A DNA stretch of 64,000 nt from Cruorifilaria tuberocauda. Its lineage: Eukaryota > Nematoda > Chromadorea > Rhabditida > Onchocercidae. The stretch is from NCBI GenBank assembly GCA_013365365.1, contig JABVXU010000264.1:1-64000 (forward strand), read 5' to 3'. Positions 27,530-40,400 of the stretch are shown here, piece after piece. How positions within the stretch are numbered: the first letter of the stretch is position 1; every line of letters starts with the position of its first letter. Both the position numbers and the translations under genes were made by a program. Below the pieces are notes generated by a model. It saw only the letters and a program-made list of their open reading frames with translations, searched no databases and was not told where the DNA came from.

Positions 27530-30025
27530 TATTTTATGGACTTGTTTTTAAATTATGAATTTCAATTAGGTATAAGCAGGAGATTTTGATTGGGTCTAAT
27601 AAATGCAACACAAATGAAATCATTTTTACCTGAGCAGTTTTAGCATTTAAAAGTATGCTATGTTTTTATTAAACCGTTGGAAAAATTTCTGCGGAAATTT
27701 GATCTTGGAAAGCTTATGACACCTAAACTTGCTTTGTTGGCGCTGGAAGGTGAAATATATTAAAAGCAGCTAAACTATCGGAAAAGCTCCAATCAATCGC
27801 AATGTTTTTTGATGTGAGGTTTTTTTGTTGCTTTGTATTTTTGTAAGTGGTGTTTTCTGTGTTTCCGGTTTTATGAGTAATAATTGTTTATTATAGGTGA
27901 TGTTATTTATGGTAGGGTTTTTTATATTGGTACTGGTTTGCATGGTTCTCATGTTTTTTTGGGTGTTTGTTTTTAATTTTTTTCATATTAAGTTTTTTAA
28001 TTTTTGATGATTCAAATCGTGAAATCCTAATAAGCGATGAACTTATTGAAAAAAATACTTTAATTAATTTAGCATCCGCAATTCAAGGAGATTTGTTGAT
28101 TTTATGTTAAACTATCATTAAGAAATTCATTGCTTCGTCACGTGGGTAGATCAATTCAGTTCAGTCAATTTATAAAGATTATTATCATTTTTTAAAAAGA
28201 AAATTCTTTTCGTCATCACAATTGCTCTATATGATATCATTATTTATGAAACCATAAACATTATATTTTCAGTAGATATTTAGTGCATTATCCTTGCAGT
28301 TTATGTCTCATTTTATTGCAGTGCTTTCGATTTATTTGTTTTTAATGTATGGCGTTTTGCTTTCATCCTTCTATTTTTGTCTGGTATTCTATTGTATTGT
28401 ATTTGTGCCAGACTATTTATCAATGAATTGAAAATCTAAATATTTCAGCGAATGGTATTTGAGTATTGATTAGAGAAAGCCATAATGCTTGCTCTCAGTT
28501 TTATCGTTTCTAGAATATGTACATTGATGCTGTCGAAATTTCATTTCCAAATGAATCACTGTGTATAATTATGTAGTCTTTCGTCTGAATTAGAATATTT
28601 GTATCTGTTTCTGCATCTATCATATATATTTATAATTAGATATATATATATAATATGTGTGTGTGTACATATCACAGTAATTTCTATGAATATAGTATAG
28701 TAAATCTGATTCTAAACAGTTATTTGCATTTAGAATTACTTAAGTGTTTTTTTTTCTTGAAAAAAGATGTTTTTTTCTTTTGCAGTTTAAAATAAAATTT
28801 ATTTTTAGAAGATATTTTTAATACTAATAATGTCGGAAACATTTATATATTAGATGTGATTTTTTTTTTAACTTAATAAACTTTATCCTTTCTTTTCATT
28901 TTTATAAAATAATATAAGTTACATAGTTAAGCTAATACTAGATTTTGTTTGATAAATTCAGATGATAGAAAAGTAAAATACCAGTTTCATTTTAAATAAC
29001 AGACCGAGTATCGGTATATCCTATTGACTTCATTAGATAGCAAGAGCAAGCGTTTAATGATTTCTCATATTGAATATGGAACTGTGATACGTTTGTAGTT
29101 TTGTAGTAATGAATGGGAATTGCATATTTTTTATACAGTATGGTATTGTTTCTCTCGGTTATCACATGTCAAGATGTAAAAGTTATTTGATGTTTATTTC
29201 ATAGCTACTAAAATTAAAAATTTACGCTTTTGATCGAAGAGTACGAGAAAATAGAATTAACAAAAGCTCATTTGAAATTATCATTAGATGTTTTTACTTC
29301 GAAGTCCAATATGGTGCTTTAGTAATATTTATCCATTATCATTTGATAATTAGTTCAATAAGCATCACGAAGCTATAGTTTTCAGCCATTAAATTTAATG
29401 TGATGTATCATATTGGTTAGACGAAAGATGATGATTGACCTATATATATATATATATATGATTTAGTTATCTGTTTCATCTATTTAGAAGAACACTTATC
29501 TAGTGATTATATGAACGTTTGCGGCGAAAATTTCGTACTTTAGATATCTTCATCGAAGGGATGTTTTGGACTTCGTAGAATGATAATACTGCAATTAGAA
29601 ATTGAGAGATTCTTGAAAATTTCCTACCTTTTTGTTTTGCTAAAAAAGTCATGGTGGAAATTTTTTTTTATTAGAACATTTTTTGTTAATGTAAAGTTGA
29701 TAATGATTAAGGTACTATATTTCTATCTCTAATCTCATTAATGTATAAGTAAAATTTTGCACTGCATTTTGATGCTACATTTTGTCTGTTTGCAGAGGAT
29801 GAAGAAAGCTGTTAGGCTATGCGAAAAGAGGAAAAATTAATTTAATGAATCAGTACGACTAATTATGTTATGTGAAATAGATCCTAAGATTCTAAGTCTT
29901 TTGGGAGGTGTTTCATTTAGAAAGTTTTCATTATCATTTTCGCTAGTTGTAAATTTGTCAAGATAATTAATTTCGCTTTTGTTTTTCGCAATTATCATTA
30001 ACGTATTTATTAGTTTATTTTTCAG
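27530..30025. other. Intergenic region between ATE1 and ERGIC-53
   Basis: Two same-strand genes separated by about 2.5 kb. The left end holds the ATE1 3' UTR (AATAAA-like sequence near 27598). The rest is T-rich with short TATA runs near 28637-28655 and 29441-29458. No coding exon was found on either strand. Confidence 0.5.
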
Positions 30026-30035
30026 GGCAATTCTG

Positions 30036-32841
30036 ATGTGGACCCTCACATCATTTTTATCACTGGTACTAATATCTAGGTTATCATTACTAACACAAGC
30101 AACAAATGGGCCTGTACAAAGACGTTTTGAGTATAAGCATAGTTTTCGTGCACCTGATTTATCTTTACGTGATGGCACTATACCATTCTGGACAGTTGTT
30201 GGTGATGCAATAGCCTCCAGTGAACAACTTCGATTAGCACCGTCTATGAGAAGTCGAAAGGGTAAGTTTAATGCTTCACTGCTTATTAATATTGATAATT
30301 TAATGGTTACAAGTGGAGCGGTAGGCATTTTAGGTAATTATATTTGAATATAATAATTTTAGGACTTGCATGGAATAAGCGGGTAATGGCTGAATCAGAT
30401 CACTTTGAAATTCAAGTTGCTTTTCGAGTAACTGGACAAGGTCGTATTGGTGCTGATGGTATTGCTATCTGGTATACTGCTCAGCCACCCACTCTTGGTC
30501 CTGTAAGTAATTTTTTGCAACCAGCTTTTGTAATTTGGACGAATCATGTTTGATAATTCCAGAAGTCACGATCGGCAGATCCAACTCATTATCTTCTAAT
30601 TTTTCTGTAGTAAGTAATAATTTATATTAATTTCAGTAACATAGCTCATTGTCATTTTTGCGAATACTTTTTTTTACCCATTTATTTTGTGCAAGGGTGA
30701 TTGCTTTCTTATCTACTTATTACTGTTTGCTTTCTTCTGTGATCTTGATGATTTCATGCTCATCTAGAAAAAAGGCCATTCATCGCTGTTGCAGGTATTT
30801 GGAGCAAACGATTACTGGACAGGAATGGGGCTTTTCCTGGATTCGTTTGATAATGATGCCCAGAAAAATAATCCATTTGTGGCATTAATGGTTAACGATG
30901 GTACGAGACAATATGACCATCAGACAGATGGTTCACAACAAATGCTTTCAGGTAGATTCTTTCTGAGTTTCAATTTGATTTTTGGAAAAAATTAAGATAA
31001 CCAGTAATAGTTGCTTATAAGCCTGTTGTCTAATGAAATGACTTAAAATTTTTTGGACATATTTTCATTAAGAAAACAAAGGAGTTTTAGGCTGTCAGAA
31101 AGATTTTCGTAACAAACCATATCCCGTACATTTGAAAATTGAGTATCTTCGCAATGTTCTTACCGTATCAATATCCGATGGTCTTCAAGCTGTACCTCGC
31201 TACGAATTATGTATTCGCTCTGAAAATATATTCTTACCAAAGAACGGGTATTTCGGTATGTATTACAAATTATAACAATAAAATAATGATCATGTTGAGT
31301 TAATTGAAATTCTATTATAAATTGGTCGGCTGAAAGCAGTTTTATAAATATCAAGAAATGTTTCCTTCGTTATAAAAATAAGTTTTCGAATTTTCAGGTA
31401 TTTCTGCTGCTACGGGTGGTTTGGCAGATGATCATGATATTATTAAATATAGCGTGTTTTCATTATATATCGATAGAAGATTAGCGCCTTCGGCTCTACC
31501 ACAAGAAGAAAAACAAAAATATGATGCTGAATTTGAAAGGCAAATGAAAGAATATGAAAAAGAGCGACAAAAGTATGAACATTATGTACAATAAGATTCT
31601 TGATTTTTTGAATATATGATTTTCGAAATGTTATTTTGAGGAATGAAAGTAGAATGAAGGAACTTTGATTTTTTCTTTTATTTTTTTTAGATTCAAGGAG
31701 GAGCATCCGGAAAAAGCAAAACTAGATACATTGGATGAGGAAATTGCTGAAGTATATGAAGACGCGTCGCAAAGAGAAATGAGATTGATTTTTGAAATGC
31801 AGACAAATATCCATAAAATTCTACAACACCTGGAAAATCGGTTGCAGGATATGAGGTAACTTTGAAGAATATTTTCTTATGTGAAACTATTGTAGTAGAA
31901 AATCGAGAAATACAATAAAAGCACTTTTAGTCAGCAGCAAAATGTTCAATCTTCATTGATTCAACAATGTGCAGGTAAAGTTAGTGAATCAGGTGGAGTG
32001 GCTGTTGGAAGTTTCCAGCAGCATGAAAAGAATGAAGCATTGCAGGTATCTTCAATATCTGTTCTTTTCTACTTTTCTTAAAGCTTTTATATTTATTATG
32101 AAATTATTGTTATAGTCACTACGAGATTTAACATCCAGTATCCGAGATATGAAGACCTATGTAAACGAAATATTCACTCGCACTTATAATCTCGAACAGA
32201 AAATGGGAGATGGAAATGCAATTGGACTTCTACCTGGCACGACACCAGATCCAGCTTTACGATCTCTTATTGAAGTAATACAAAATGATGTAAGACAAAT
32301 TAGAACAGCGCAACTTGGAACGGTAATTTTTGTTTAAATTTATCATCTTATGATGGCTTAGAAGTGCTTTTTTTTCGGGGTTGAATCTTATTTGTGAAAT
32401 ATGTCATATGCTACCGTAAAATTCTTATTCTCTTTGTCTTTCAAAAAATTTTACAGATGATCTTTTTTTTCCAATCTTATAATTTGTTTTGTTTTACATT
32501 TTTTTAATTTCTTTAATAAACTGCAATAATGGGAGTTTCTTTTCATGAATTGCAACTTATTTTTCTTTAAGCCAAGTGCTCAAGTCGGTGATAATTGTGC
32601 GAACATCTCCTGTTTGTCATCATCATTTTTCATGACTGTTATTTTTACGCAAAGTGCAGTCATCATCTTCGTCCTATGGATAAGGTAAGTCTTGAATAAC
32701 ACATTTCCACAATTATCATGAGTTAGAGAAGGTTTTTCATTTGCGAGAAATTATGTGCACCATATAAATCAACTTCCTGAAGATTTATTTTTAAAGTTTT
32801 TTTATTTTAGAGCGAAACCGGATAAAGCGAAATTTTATTAA
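30036..32841 (+). CDS. ile-1: ERGIC-53 / LMAN1 L-type mannose lectin (cargo receptor)
   Basis: ERGIC-53 cycles between ER and Golgi and carries mannose-rich glycoproteins in COPII vesicles. Ten exons (30036-30261, 30363-30502, 30795-30951, 31091-31255, 31398-31572, 31691-31855, 31931-32045, 32116-32322, 32572-32684, 32811-32841) give 497 aa, near the 510 of human LMAN1. A signal peptide covers roughly residues 1-25. The lectin domain shows RRFEYKHSF, GQGRIGADGIAIWY, FLDSFDNDAQKNNP (metal/sugar site), CQKDFRNKPYPV and FGISAATGGLADDHD. A Glu/Lys-rich coiled coil follows, then a transmembrane segment (FFMTVIFTQSAVIIFVLW) and a short cytosolic tail ending KAKFY. KAKFY is a KxKxx COPI retrieval signal (human: KKFF). 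TTTTTCAG ends at 30025, 10 nt before the ATG. Confidence 0.97.
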
Positions 32842-33669
32842 TAAGATATATGTTCTTGAAGTTGTTTCGGGTGAAGGATTTTTTTCAAGAAATTTCGACG
32901 ATCATTGTTATATTACACTGATTCATTTTCTTGAGGAAAAGAAAGTAGTCACTGCTGTAATATTGTACACAGTTTTGGTTACCAGATTAATTACATTTGA
33001 AAGAATTCCTTCTGCTTTCTTTTTAATTGTTTTGTTCATTTAACTTAGTCAAAGGTTGTGACAATTACTAAGTTATATGACATTCTGTTGCATCTTGAGA
33101 TAAATTATTACTTTTTATATTCTTTTTTCCTTGTACCGTACGTTCCTAGATTTGTGTTTTAAGTATAGTTTTCGTAAAGGACTTCCGAATAACTAAAATA
33201 ACTAAATCATAATTCTTTGGAAGAATATAGCTTTTTCTTGTTCCATTGAAGTGGTTTAGATGAATCATTATATTATGCTGATACGAGTAAATGATGTAAC
33301 CTTTGCGTAGGGATAATTTACCACCATTGTTGGGTAATTTAGATTTTTCAGCATGGGGAATAGTGTAGTATATACTACACATTATTGAATATGGTCTTCA
33401 GCTTACTTGTTGTGTTCCCCTTCACTTATCTGTTTTTCAGATTTCTACTAAGTAAAGTCTTTCAGCTTTACCAGTGTTTTATGTTTTTATAAACTTCGCC
33501 TGTGAACAATTTTATTGGGCATACAAGGAACAAGCAAGCTATGCTTCAAAAACTCTAATTTATTAGCAAACTAAAGTCGGATCTCGCTCATCAAACTTCC
33601 ACTTGATATTAGGATTAAGTAAAGTGTACTTTTTGCTGTCCACTTCCATCATGATAACAGAAGGATATA
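32842..33669. other. Convergent 3' region between ERGIC-53 and FPPS
   Basis: The 3' flanks of two convergent genes. The sequence is AT-rich and no exon is recognised. The minus-strand ORF at 33146-33382 has no family resemblance. Confidence 0.5.
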
Positions 33670-35480
33670 TCAGAGGTTTTCACTCACCAAATCATCGACT
33701 GACTGTCGTAAGACTGGTCTAAGATCTATCATTGGGAAATGATCAATACTGCTGAGTATTTTAACTGCACATTTTTCACGGAATAAAGGAAAATCGTTTG
33801 CAATTTGTAAATGCGTCAGAATATCTTTTAGTTTTTGCTCCGAAGTAATGCTTTGTTTACCAAAATGCTCCTGGAAATGATTGTTGAGAACAGTTTTTAA
33901 TTTTTACTAAAATGCATTTGGTCTAATTCACATAATCGAAGTAAAATATTACCCGGAAATCCATTAGAAAGCTGGGTTCATTTGATAATTTCTCCATTGC
34001 TTTACAGGTGACCCATGTACACTTCGCTTCCCTCAAGTCATTTCCTACTTTGCCCGTTATCGATTGATCGCCAAAACAATCCAAGTAATCATCCTAAAAA
34101 GTTAATTCATTATAAATTATGAAATAAAACAGTGGTATCGTCATTAGAAATTTAGTGACGTCAATAGCCAACTTTCGAAACCAATCAATTCTACAAAAGC
34201 GGTGGAGGGAAATTATAAAGTCTTTCAATCTTTTAAATGACGGAATTTACCGCATTCAAATCTAAATTCAACAAAAAAGATACCTTAGATTGGAATAGAT
34301 AACCCAATTGGTACGAGATCAATTTCAGTGGTTCAATAATTAACGGCTGAGCAGTTAAAAGAGCTGCAACTTGCAGTGGTGTGAAATAAGTATAATGTGA
34401 TGTTTTGTGCTGCGTTATTGCCCAATGCCTGAAATCGATCATCGAAAAATAATAAAGTATCGTTATTAAAAGATCTAAAAGTTCCTGAAGTATTAACCTT
34501 TGCCAAGTACAGTCTTCAACACTTTCTGTATCACCGTCAAGTATTTGTCCGAGTACTGTAACACGCCGAGCCTTAAAAAAGTTTGAGTGAAAATAAATGG
34601 TTTTTTCGAAATAGCAAAAAAAAGAAAAGTTTACAACTCGCAACGTATGTATTTATAAAAATATAAAAATACCAAATAACAAAAAAGCTGGTAAAACATA
34701 AAACTTGCTTCATCAAAGGCATCTATAACTGTAGCTGGAACTCGACTGCTGCGTAAAATGTACGACACCATACAATCCAACAGTAAACCGTCATTAATTG
34801 CATTTATTCCTATTTTTTCCTAAAAATTCATAAATTATCAAATATATAATTAGCTGCTGGCCCAAATAATACGTAAATTGTTCCATGATTAATTTTTTTT
34901 AACATAAAAATAAAAACTTGAAGGAAAATGTGAGAAACATTAAGCAAAAGTATCTCATTAATTATTATATATTTTATGAAACGAAAAGGAAAAATAACCA
35001 ATCGATGCCAACATGGTTTTCCTCTTCTGTTGATGCCCTCATCCACTATGTCATCCTCGATGATAAAAAAGCTTTGCAAAAGTTCCAAACATGCTGCTAC
35101 ATTTGTCACCATTCCTAATCCTTTTTCATCTTGTTGTCCGCCGAGTGCCTTATAGGACGATATCAACATCGTACCTCGATTACATTTACCACCACAAACA
35201 GAATGATCGAACAACTACACTATCAAATCACAGTAGTAAAAACTAAATATATATATGAACAATTTGACAGCTTAATTCGTCATATATTCTTTCTCAAATA
35301 CTTATAGCAGTTACCGAACTCTCAACTTAAAAACCGATTTTCTTTGATGAAATGAAGTCTTACTTTATCGATTCGATCTTTAATACATCTCGCTTCAGAT
35401 TCCTGCAGATCACTGATGAATTTCTGCATAGTAATTCTCTTGATACCCTTTATTGCATCAATAATTTGCTTTTTATACAT
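33670..35480 (-). CDS. fdps-1: Farnesyl diphosphate synthase (polyprenyl synthetase)
   Basis: FPPS condenses DMAPP/GPP with IPP to make farnesyl diphosphate, the precursor of prenyl anchors, dolichol and ubiquinone side chains. Seven exons (35480-35364, 35214-34999, 34819-34709, 34571-34498, 34428-34284, 34093-33953, 33870-33670) give 334 aa. Motifs are GGKCNRG, the first aspartate-rich motif DDIVD at residues 93-97 preceded by FFII (the FF pair typical of animal FPPS), RRGKPCWHR, GINAINDG, the YFTPLQVA region and the second aspartate-rich motif DDYLD at about 222-226. The intron after exon 3 starts GAA|GCAAGT, a GC-AG intron. The usual Lys/Arg-rich C-terminus is replaced by LVSENL. TTTTTGCAG ends 1 nt before the ATG, a likely spliced-leader site. 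Confidence 0.93.
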
Positions 35481-36391
35481 GCTGCAAAAAGTTCTCCACA
35501 GTACTAACTACTATAACAATCATCCGAGAAAACGTAAATATAATAAAGTAGATATGAAGAGCTAATATGACTGTCACGCAAAATATGCCAAAAAAGCCTA
35601 CTGCCCACACTGGAAACAAGTGAAATGAAGCATTTTCAGCAATTTTCAACGAATGTGGGGTTCAAAGATCAAAATGAATTTAATATAAAAACTAAGTGAC
35701 AAATTTATAAAACAATGATAAAGTCTGCTACATATATTACTCACGAGAAAAGTCCTGCAAATCAAGAAGTACAATAATGTGAATAATAAACATGATACAA
35801 ATATTGCAGTGAGCAGTAAATGCAATAATGACAATGAATAAATCAACAAGTGCATGGGTAGAACGTTAACTTTAAAGTCATGGAAAATGGAATATGGCTA
35901 GTATTCACCGTATGACCTAAATAATGATACTTGGACTAAAAATATTTACCGTACCTAAATAATAATGCTTGAACTAGGACAAGTAATCGAGTAACAACAA
36001 AAATGATGACAGCTGAATTTCGCTGTTATTCGACTTAATATAAAACATACAAAATATATGTGTTTTTACCAATGAACCAAAAATCAGGCATCAAAAAATA
36101 TTATATCCATTGAATGCGATAAATATTTTTCACATCCTGTTATCAGTAAAAGAGTTCAACTAATTAAAATATCTAAAACCCGTGTTCCTGTATGATTTAT
36201 TTACATATATGACCTAGATAATCGATTTTATATCGAACGACCAAAAAAGTATTAACACAAAATTGGATCAGTCAGTGATGATAACATAATATTGATCAAG
36301 CATCCTAATCAAATTATTTCCAAAATAATTTTATCGACTAAGGCTAGAAGGCACTGTTACCATCATGTGATTAACAGAATAAGACCATGCT
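35481..36391. other. Spacer between FPPS and WAVE (same strand)
   Basis: About 0.9 kb holding the WAVE 3' UTR and the FPPS upstream region. No exon is recognised. The minus ORF at 35646-35855 is hydrophobic but has no splice or family support. Confidence 0.45.
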
Positions 36392-38271
36392 TTAATCCCA
36401 TTCCTCATCATCATCTGTTGGAGATTCGCTATTACTGTCGGAATGCCCTAAAATATGCTCCATCCTACGACGCAATATAGCCGCAACATCATTCGCTTCT
36501 GCAGCTGCTTTTTCTTCTGCTGCTTGTTCTTTTCTCTGCACCTACAAATTATACCTCATCAATCTTCACTTTCACAAAAAAAGCTTACACTTCACAGTAG
36601 CTAGAATGAATCATCTTACTTGTTTAAGTTTTATTCCAGATTGTATTTCAGCAAGTAAATTTGAACGTGTATCAGAAATTTGAGTAGCCGGTGTTTCATT
36701 TTTTGCTTCTTCTTTATTTGCAAAAGATGCGATAACAACAGGAGATTGGCTAACTGTTGCAGCGGATGTGGCACAGGATGGTGGTGGTGGGGGAGGAGGC
36801 GGTGGTGGAACAGAATCAGCAGATGGGGCGACATACTGCATTGTAGGTGGAGAGGGCATCTGGCAAACTAGTGAAGTATGCATGAGAGGTGGTGGTGGAG
36901 GAGGAAGATCGTCTTCCAAAAGAGAATCGTCATGCAGGTCAATATCAGCCAACTGACCAGCTATTTGGTTATCAACTGAAGCAACTGGCGACTCCTGAAA
37001 TTTTGATTTCGAAAAAATGATAAAGAATTTCAAGTGCATTTCAAACAAATAATTCTATCAATGCTAATGAAAAACCGAGAAATCTTACCTCCTTAATAGG
37101 TGAAGAAAAAGGCGCAACTGAAGCTTTATTTGGTATCGTGGTAACGTATCCATTACCAACTGGTACGCTCATTCCTGCCGGTGCATGGACCTTATCGATA
37201 TGCACTATCTGAGGTGCTTGATATTCTGCCGGAAAGTGCATGATGTCTGCAGGACGTTGTTGTGATGCGACAGAATATCTGAAAATATAATAGAAACCAC
37301 ATTGGTATTTTTATTAAAAAACGAAATGTACATGCGAGAAGAGGGAAAGAGTAAAAACATAAGTAAAATACCAGCACATAACTAAGTACAGTTTCAACCT
37401 TGGAATGGAATCTCTTCCGATATTATTTGCCACAAGTTGACGATTACGTTTCTTTCGAGGACTTTTGTTTTCTATCGGTGATCTGATGGAACGCCCGCGG
37501 CGTCCATCACCAACATCTTTCAGCATCTCTTGCCTCCATAAATCAAAGAAGTATGACGGATCTGTATAGTACCTGCAAAAGATAATGCAATTTTTCTCTT
37601 CGTCTTTATATGATATCAAAATGTAATCTTTTTCTATATTCAAAATTTCACTATTAATAAAAATAGATATACTAAAAACTAACCTAAGTGCACTTTTTTT
37701 ATCATCTCTGTAAGGATTTAAAGCATCTAGATTGGGAGGTGGATCACAAGCAGCATAACATTCTGCTAAAGCAGAAGGTAATGTCTGACGATCCAGTGTG
37801 TGTTGATCGATTATACAGCTACTTTTGAATGGTTTTCGCAAATGCAAATCTTCAAGTGACACTGGAATAATTTCATTATCATATATAAATCAAAAAGCAT
37901 CAAATTATCAAATCAGATCTGCCATTATACAATAACGAGACACTTCATCTCGTCCTCCAAATTACGAATTTAATTTAAAAATTTATAAAAGTAAAAGAAC
38001 CTTGTTCTTGCGTATAGTCCAGTTGTGTCACCTTATGCGTTAGTCTTTCAATCCTTTGTGATAAAGTATTCGTTTTATGATCCAATTTTACAGCTTCATG
38101 ATAAACTTCACCAAAAATATGTTCTGCATGTCGGCTTAATGAACTTAACTGTCGAATTAGATTTGCTAAGGTACCGTTAGCAACGCATTCCAATTCATCA
38201 TGCTGTATTGAAGATGGTAAACGATGAAGGCTTACATTAACTGGTGAGATTGCACGCTTAGTTAGCGGCAT
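36392..38271 (-). CDS. wve-1: WAVE/SCAR actin-nucleation promoting factor
   Basis: WAVE links Rac signalling to the Arp2/3 complex and branched actin. Six exons (38271-38001, 37861-37684, 37572-37399, 37278-37089, 36994-36620, 36541-36392) give 445 aa. The N-terminal WAVE homology domain begins MPLTKRAISPVNVSLHRLP and continues through LIRQLSSLSRHAEHIFGEV and a heptad-like region to YTDPSYFFDLWRQEM. A basic stretch follows (KSPRKKRNRQ), then two polyproline runs. The C-terminal VCA module is complete: WH2 helix RSNLLAEIQSGIKLKQ (about 381-396), central helix NDVAAILRRRMEHILG and acidic tail DDDEEWD with the essential Trp. The ATG directly abuts TTTTAG (38273-38272), so a trans-spliced mRNA would have essentially no native 5' UTR. 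Confidence 0.97.
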
Positions 38272-38792
38272 CTAAAATATATACCGTTTTGTATATTAAT
38301 CTTACCATCATTTAAAAACTCTTTTACAGCAAGATAATATCTAATCTTCATCATTAGTATTATCCCAGCGACGTGATAATTATGAGAATTTCAAAGTACC
38401 ATGAAGCATCAACTATCTTACAGCGCAAACAGTCAACATTTCGAAAAGCAACAGAACGATAAAGCTGATGAAGTATGCTAAAGGTCGCGCCATTTACCGG
38501 ATACCGAAAAAAGTTCTGAATAGGCTTAGGTTCGGATCGCCAAGATGATTGAATTTTTTGGACGGATCGAGATATGCTAGGTATTTGGAAAAGGTACGGG
38601 AAGATGCCTAAGGTAGTTTGTTTTGTCTAGTGAAAAAAGTAACCTTTCATCATTCTCATTCTTTATTTCTGAAGTTTGACTTTGAAATTTAGGATGTTCT
38701 TAATTCTGCGTTTCTCACTGCTTGCACAACGTTATGTCTATGTCAACGCATCAAGCAAGACGTCACTGACGCATGACGTACTTATTTACAGA
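38272..38792. promoter_or_regulatory. Bidirectional promoter region of WAVE and APE1
   Basis: About 520 bp between divergent start codons. It contains less AT-rich patches near 38470-38620 (for example GGATCGCCAAGATG). A plus-strand frame runs from 38676 into the APE1 coding region, but an acceptor at 38791 suggests that part is removed by trans-splicing. Confidence 0.5.
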
Positions 38793-40400
38793 ATGCGTGG
38801 AAGGATGAAGAGGAGAAAAGATGAGAATGAGGAAGCAACCAAAAGTGGTAAGAGAAATGTAAACGGCGAGAACGGAAAGATGAAAAATGAAGATCACGTA
38901 AGAGAGGGAAAGAAGAAGAAAATTGAAAAGAGTGGTGGAAAAATTAAAATTATTAGCTGGAATGTTGCTGGTGTTAGAGCGTGGATTAAGGTTAATTTAA
39001 TCTTTTATCAAAATTACCAAAATAGAGCAAAAAATCACTTATATCTGATGATTTCAATAATATTTTTTCAGGTTAAATGCTAATTCTCGAAATCAAATAC
39101 TTTACTCTTACATATTTCATTATTTAATGTTTATTTCAAAAAATAGTAGTCAGTAGCTGAAAAAGGAGAAACTATAATTTTTGTTTGCAACATATTTGAA
39201 TTTTTTTTTGATTTGTTAGTCTTTAGAAAGGTGGACATTCAATCTTGATTGAGGAGAATCCGGATATTGTTGCTTTGCAAGAAACGAAATGTGTGGAAGT
39301 TCCAAATGAATTACAAAATGGTTATCACAGTTTCTTAAATGCTTCAGAAAAATCAGGACATGGTGGTGTACTGTTACTTACTAGAGAGGAACCGATGAAG
39401 GTAGAAATTTTTACAGTTAACTCTGCAAAAACTAAGAATAAAAATTTTACAATGTATGATTCTTCCTGCATATTACTATTAATTTTTTTTATACTGTTGT
39501 TTTTAGGTGATATATACTCTTGATGACAACTCCAAATCTGGTTTAGATGGCAATGGTAAAGGACGGATTATTGTTGCTGAATATGAGAATTATTATCTTA
39601 TTAATGCTTATGTTCCAAATAGCGGACGTGGTCTGGTTAATCTTGACAAGCGAAAAATTTGGGATGACTGCTATCTCAGTTTTATTAAAAAACTTGATTT
39701 AAATAAACCTGTTGTGTATGTTGGCGATCTAAATGTTGCGCATCAGGAAATTGGTACGTAATTTCATATATCTTCAATAATACACATTGGTATTGAATAT
39801 TATTCATTCACATGTAATGCTTTGCATTCAGACTTGGCGAATCCGAAAACCAATCGTAATAAAACAGCTGGATTCACAGATCAGGAACGAAATGATTTTA
39901 CTCGATTGCTTGACGCGGGTATTTATTATTTTAATGTTAAGGTCACCGTAAACTGCAAAAAATAAATTCTTCGACTCTCAGTGGAATTTCCAGTTGATTT
40001 CTAAAACTAAAACTTTTCACTGCAGGATTCGTAGATGTTTTTCGCAGGTTGAATCCAGAAAAGGAAGGTGCCTATACTTTTTGGTCGAACATGCACAATG
40101 CAAGGGAGAAGAATGTGGGCTGGAGGTATATCTTTTTCATTATTTATTTTGGTTCATCTTTTTCCAAAAAATAAGTACTTCTCTATTCTATCAGTTTTGC
40201 TAACCTGAGTGTGCTATAAATCTTAACTATGGTAAAATCGAGCTAATGATTTCTTTGAAGCCGTTCAAAAGTTAGCAACTTTTAGGCTTGATTATTTTGT
40301 GGTTAGTGAACGGGTCATGAATAAAGTGAAGGAATGCAATATCCTATATTCAGTCAAAGGAAGCGATCATTGTCCCATCAGTCTTACAGTTGAACTGTGA
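38793..40400 (+). CDS. exo-3: AP endonuclease, APE1/exonuclease III family
   Basis: This enzyme cuts DNA 5' of abasic sites in base excision repair. Six exons (38793-38990, 39227-39400, 39507-39753, 39832-39918, 40026-40125, 40286-40400) give 306 aa. A Lys-rich N-terminal tail of about 55 residues (nuclear-type, many KKK/KR pairs) precedes the fold starting [17 protein letters not shown]. Catalytic residues visible: Glu85 in ALQETK, Asp198 and Asn200 in [13 protein letters not shown], and Asp296-His297 in GSDHCPI. Also seen are [21 protein letters not shown] and [22 protein letters not shown]. The start at 38793 is chosen because TTATTTACAG ends at 38791, 1 nt upstream. The frame is open to an ATG at 38676, which is less likely. 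Confidence 0.96.

Noticed and set aside
29441..29458. (TA)n run as a possible promoter of ERGIC-53
   Set aside because: Similar TA runs occur throughout the noncoding sequence, and it lies about 600 bp from the leader acceptor. There is no specific evidence.
29837..30328. 163-codon minus-strand ORF
   Set aside because: It is antisense to ERGIC-53 exon 1, which has clear homology and splice sites. The antisense product has no family resemblance.
36680..36956. Plus-strand ORFs rich in Gly and Trp
   Set aside because: They are the reverse complement of the polyproline region of WAVE, so they are shadows of a compositionally biased exon.
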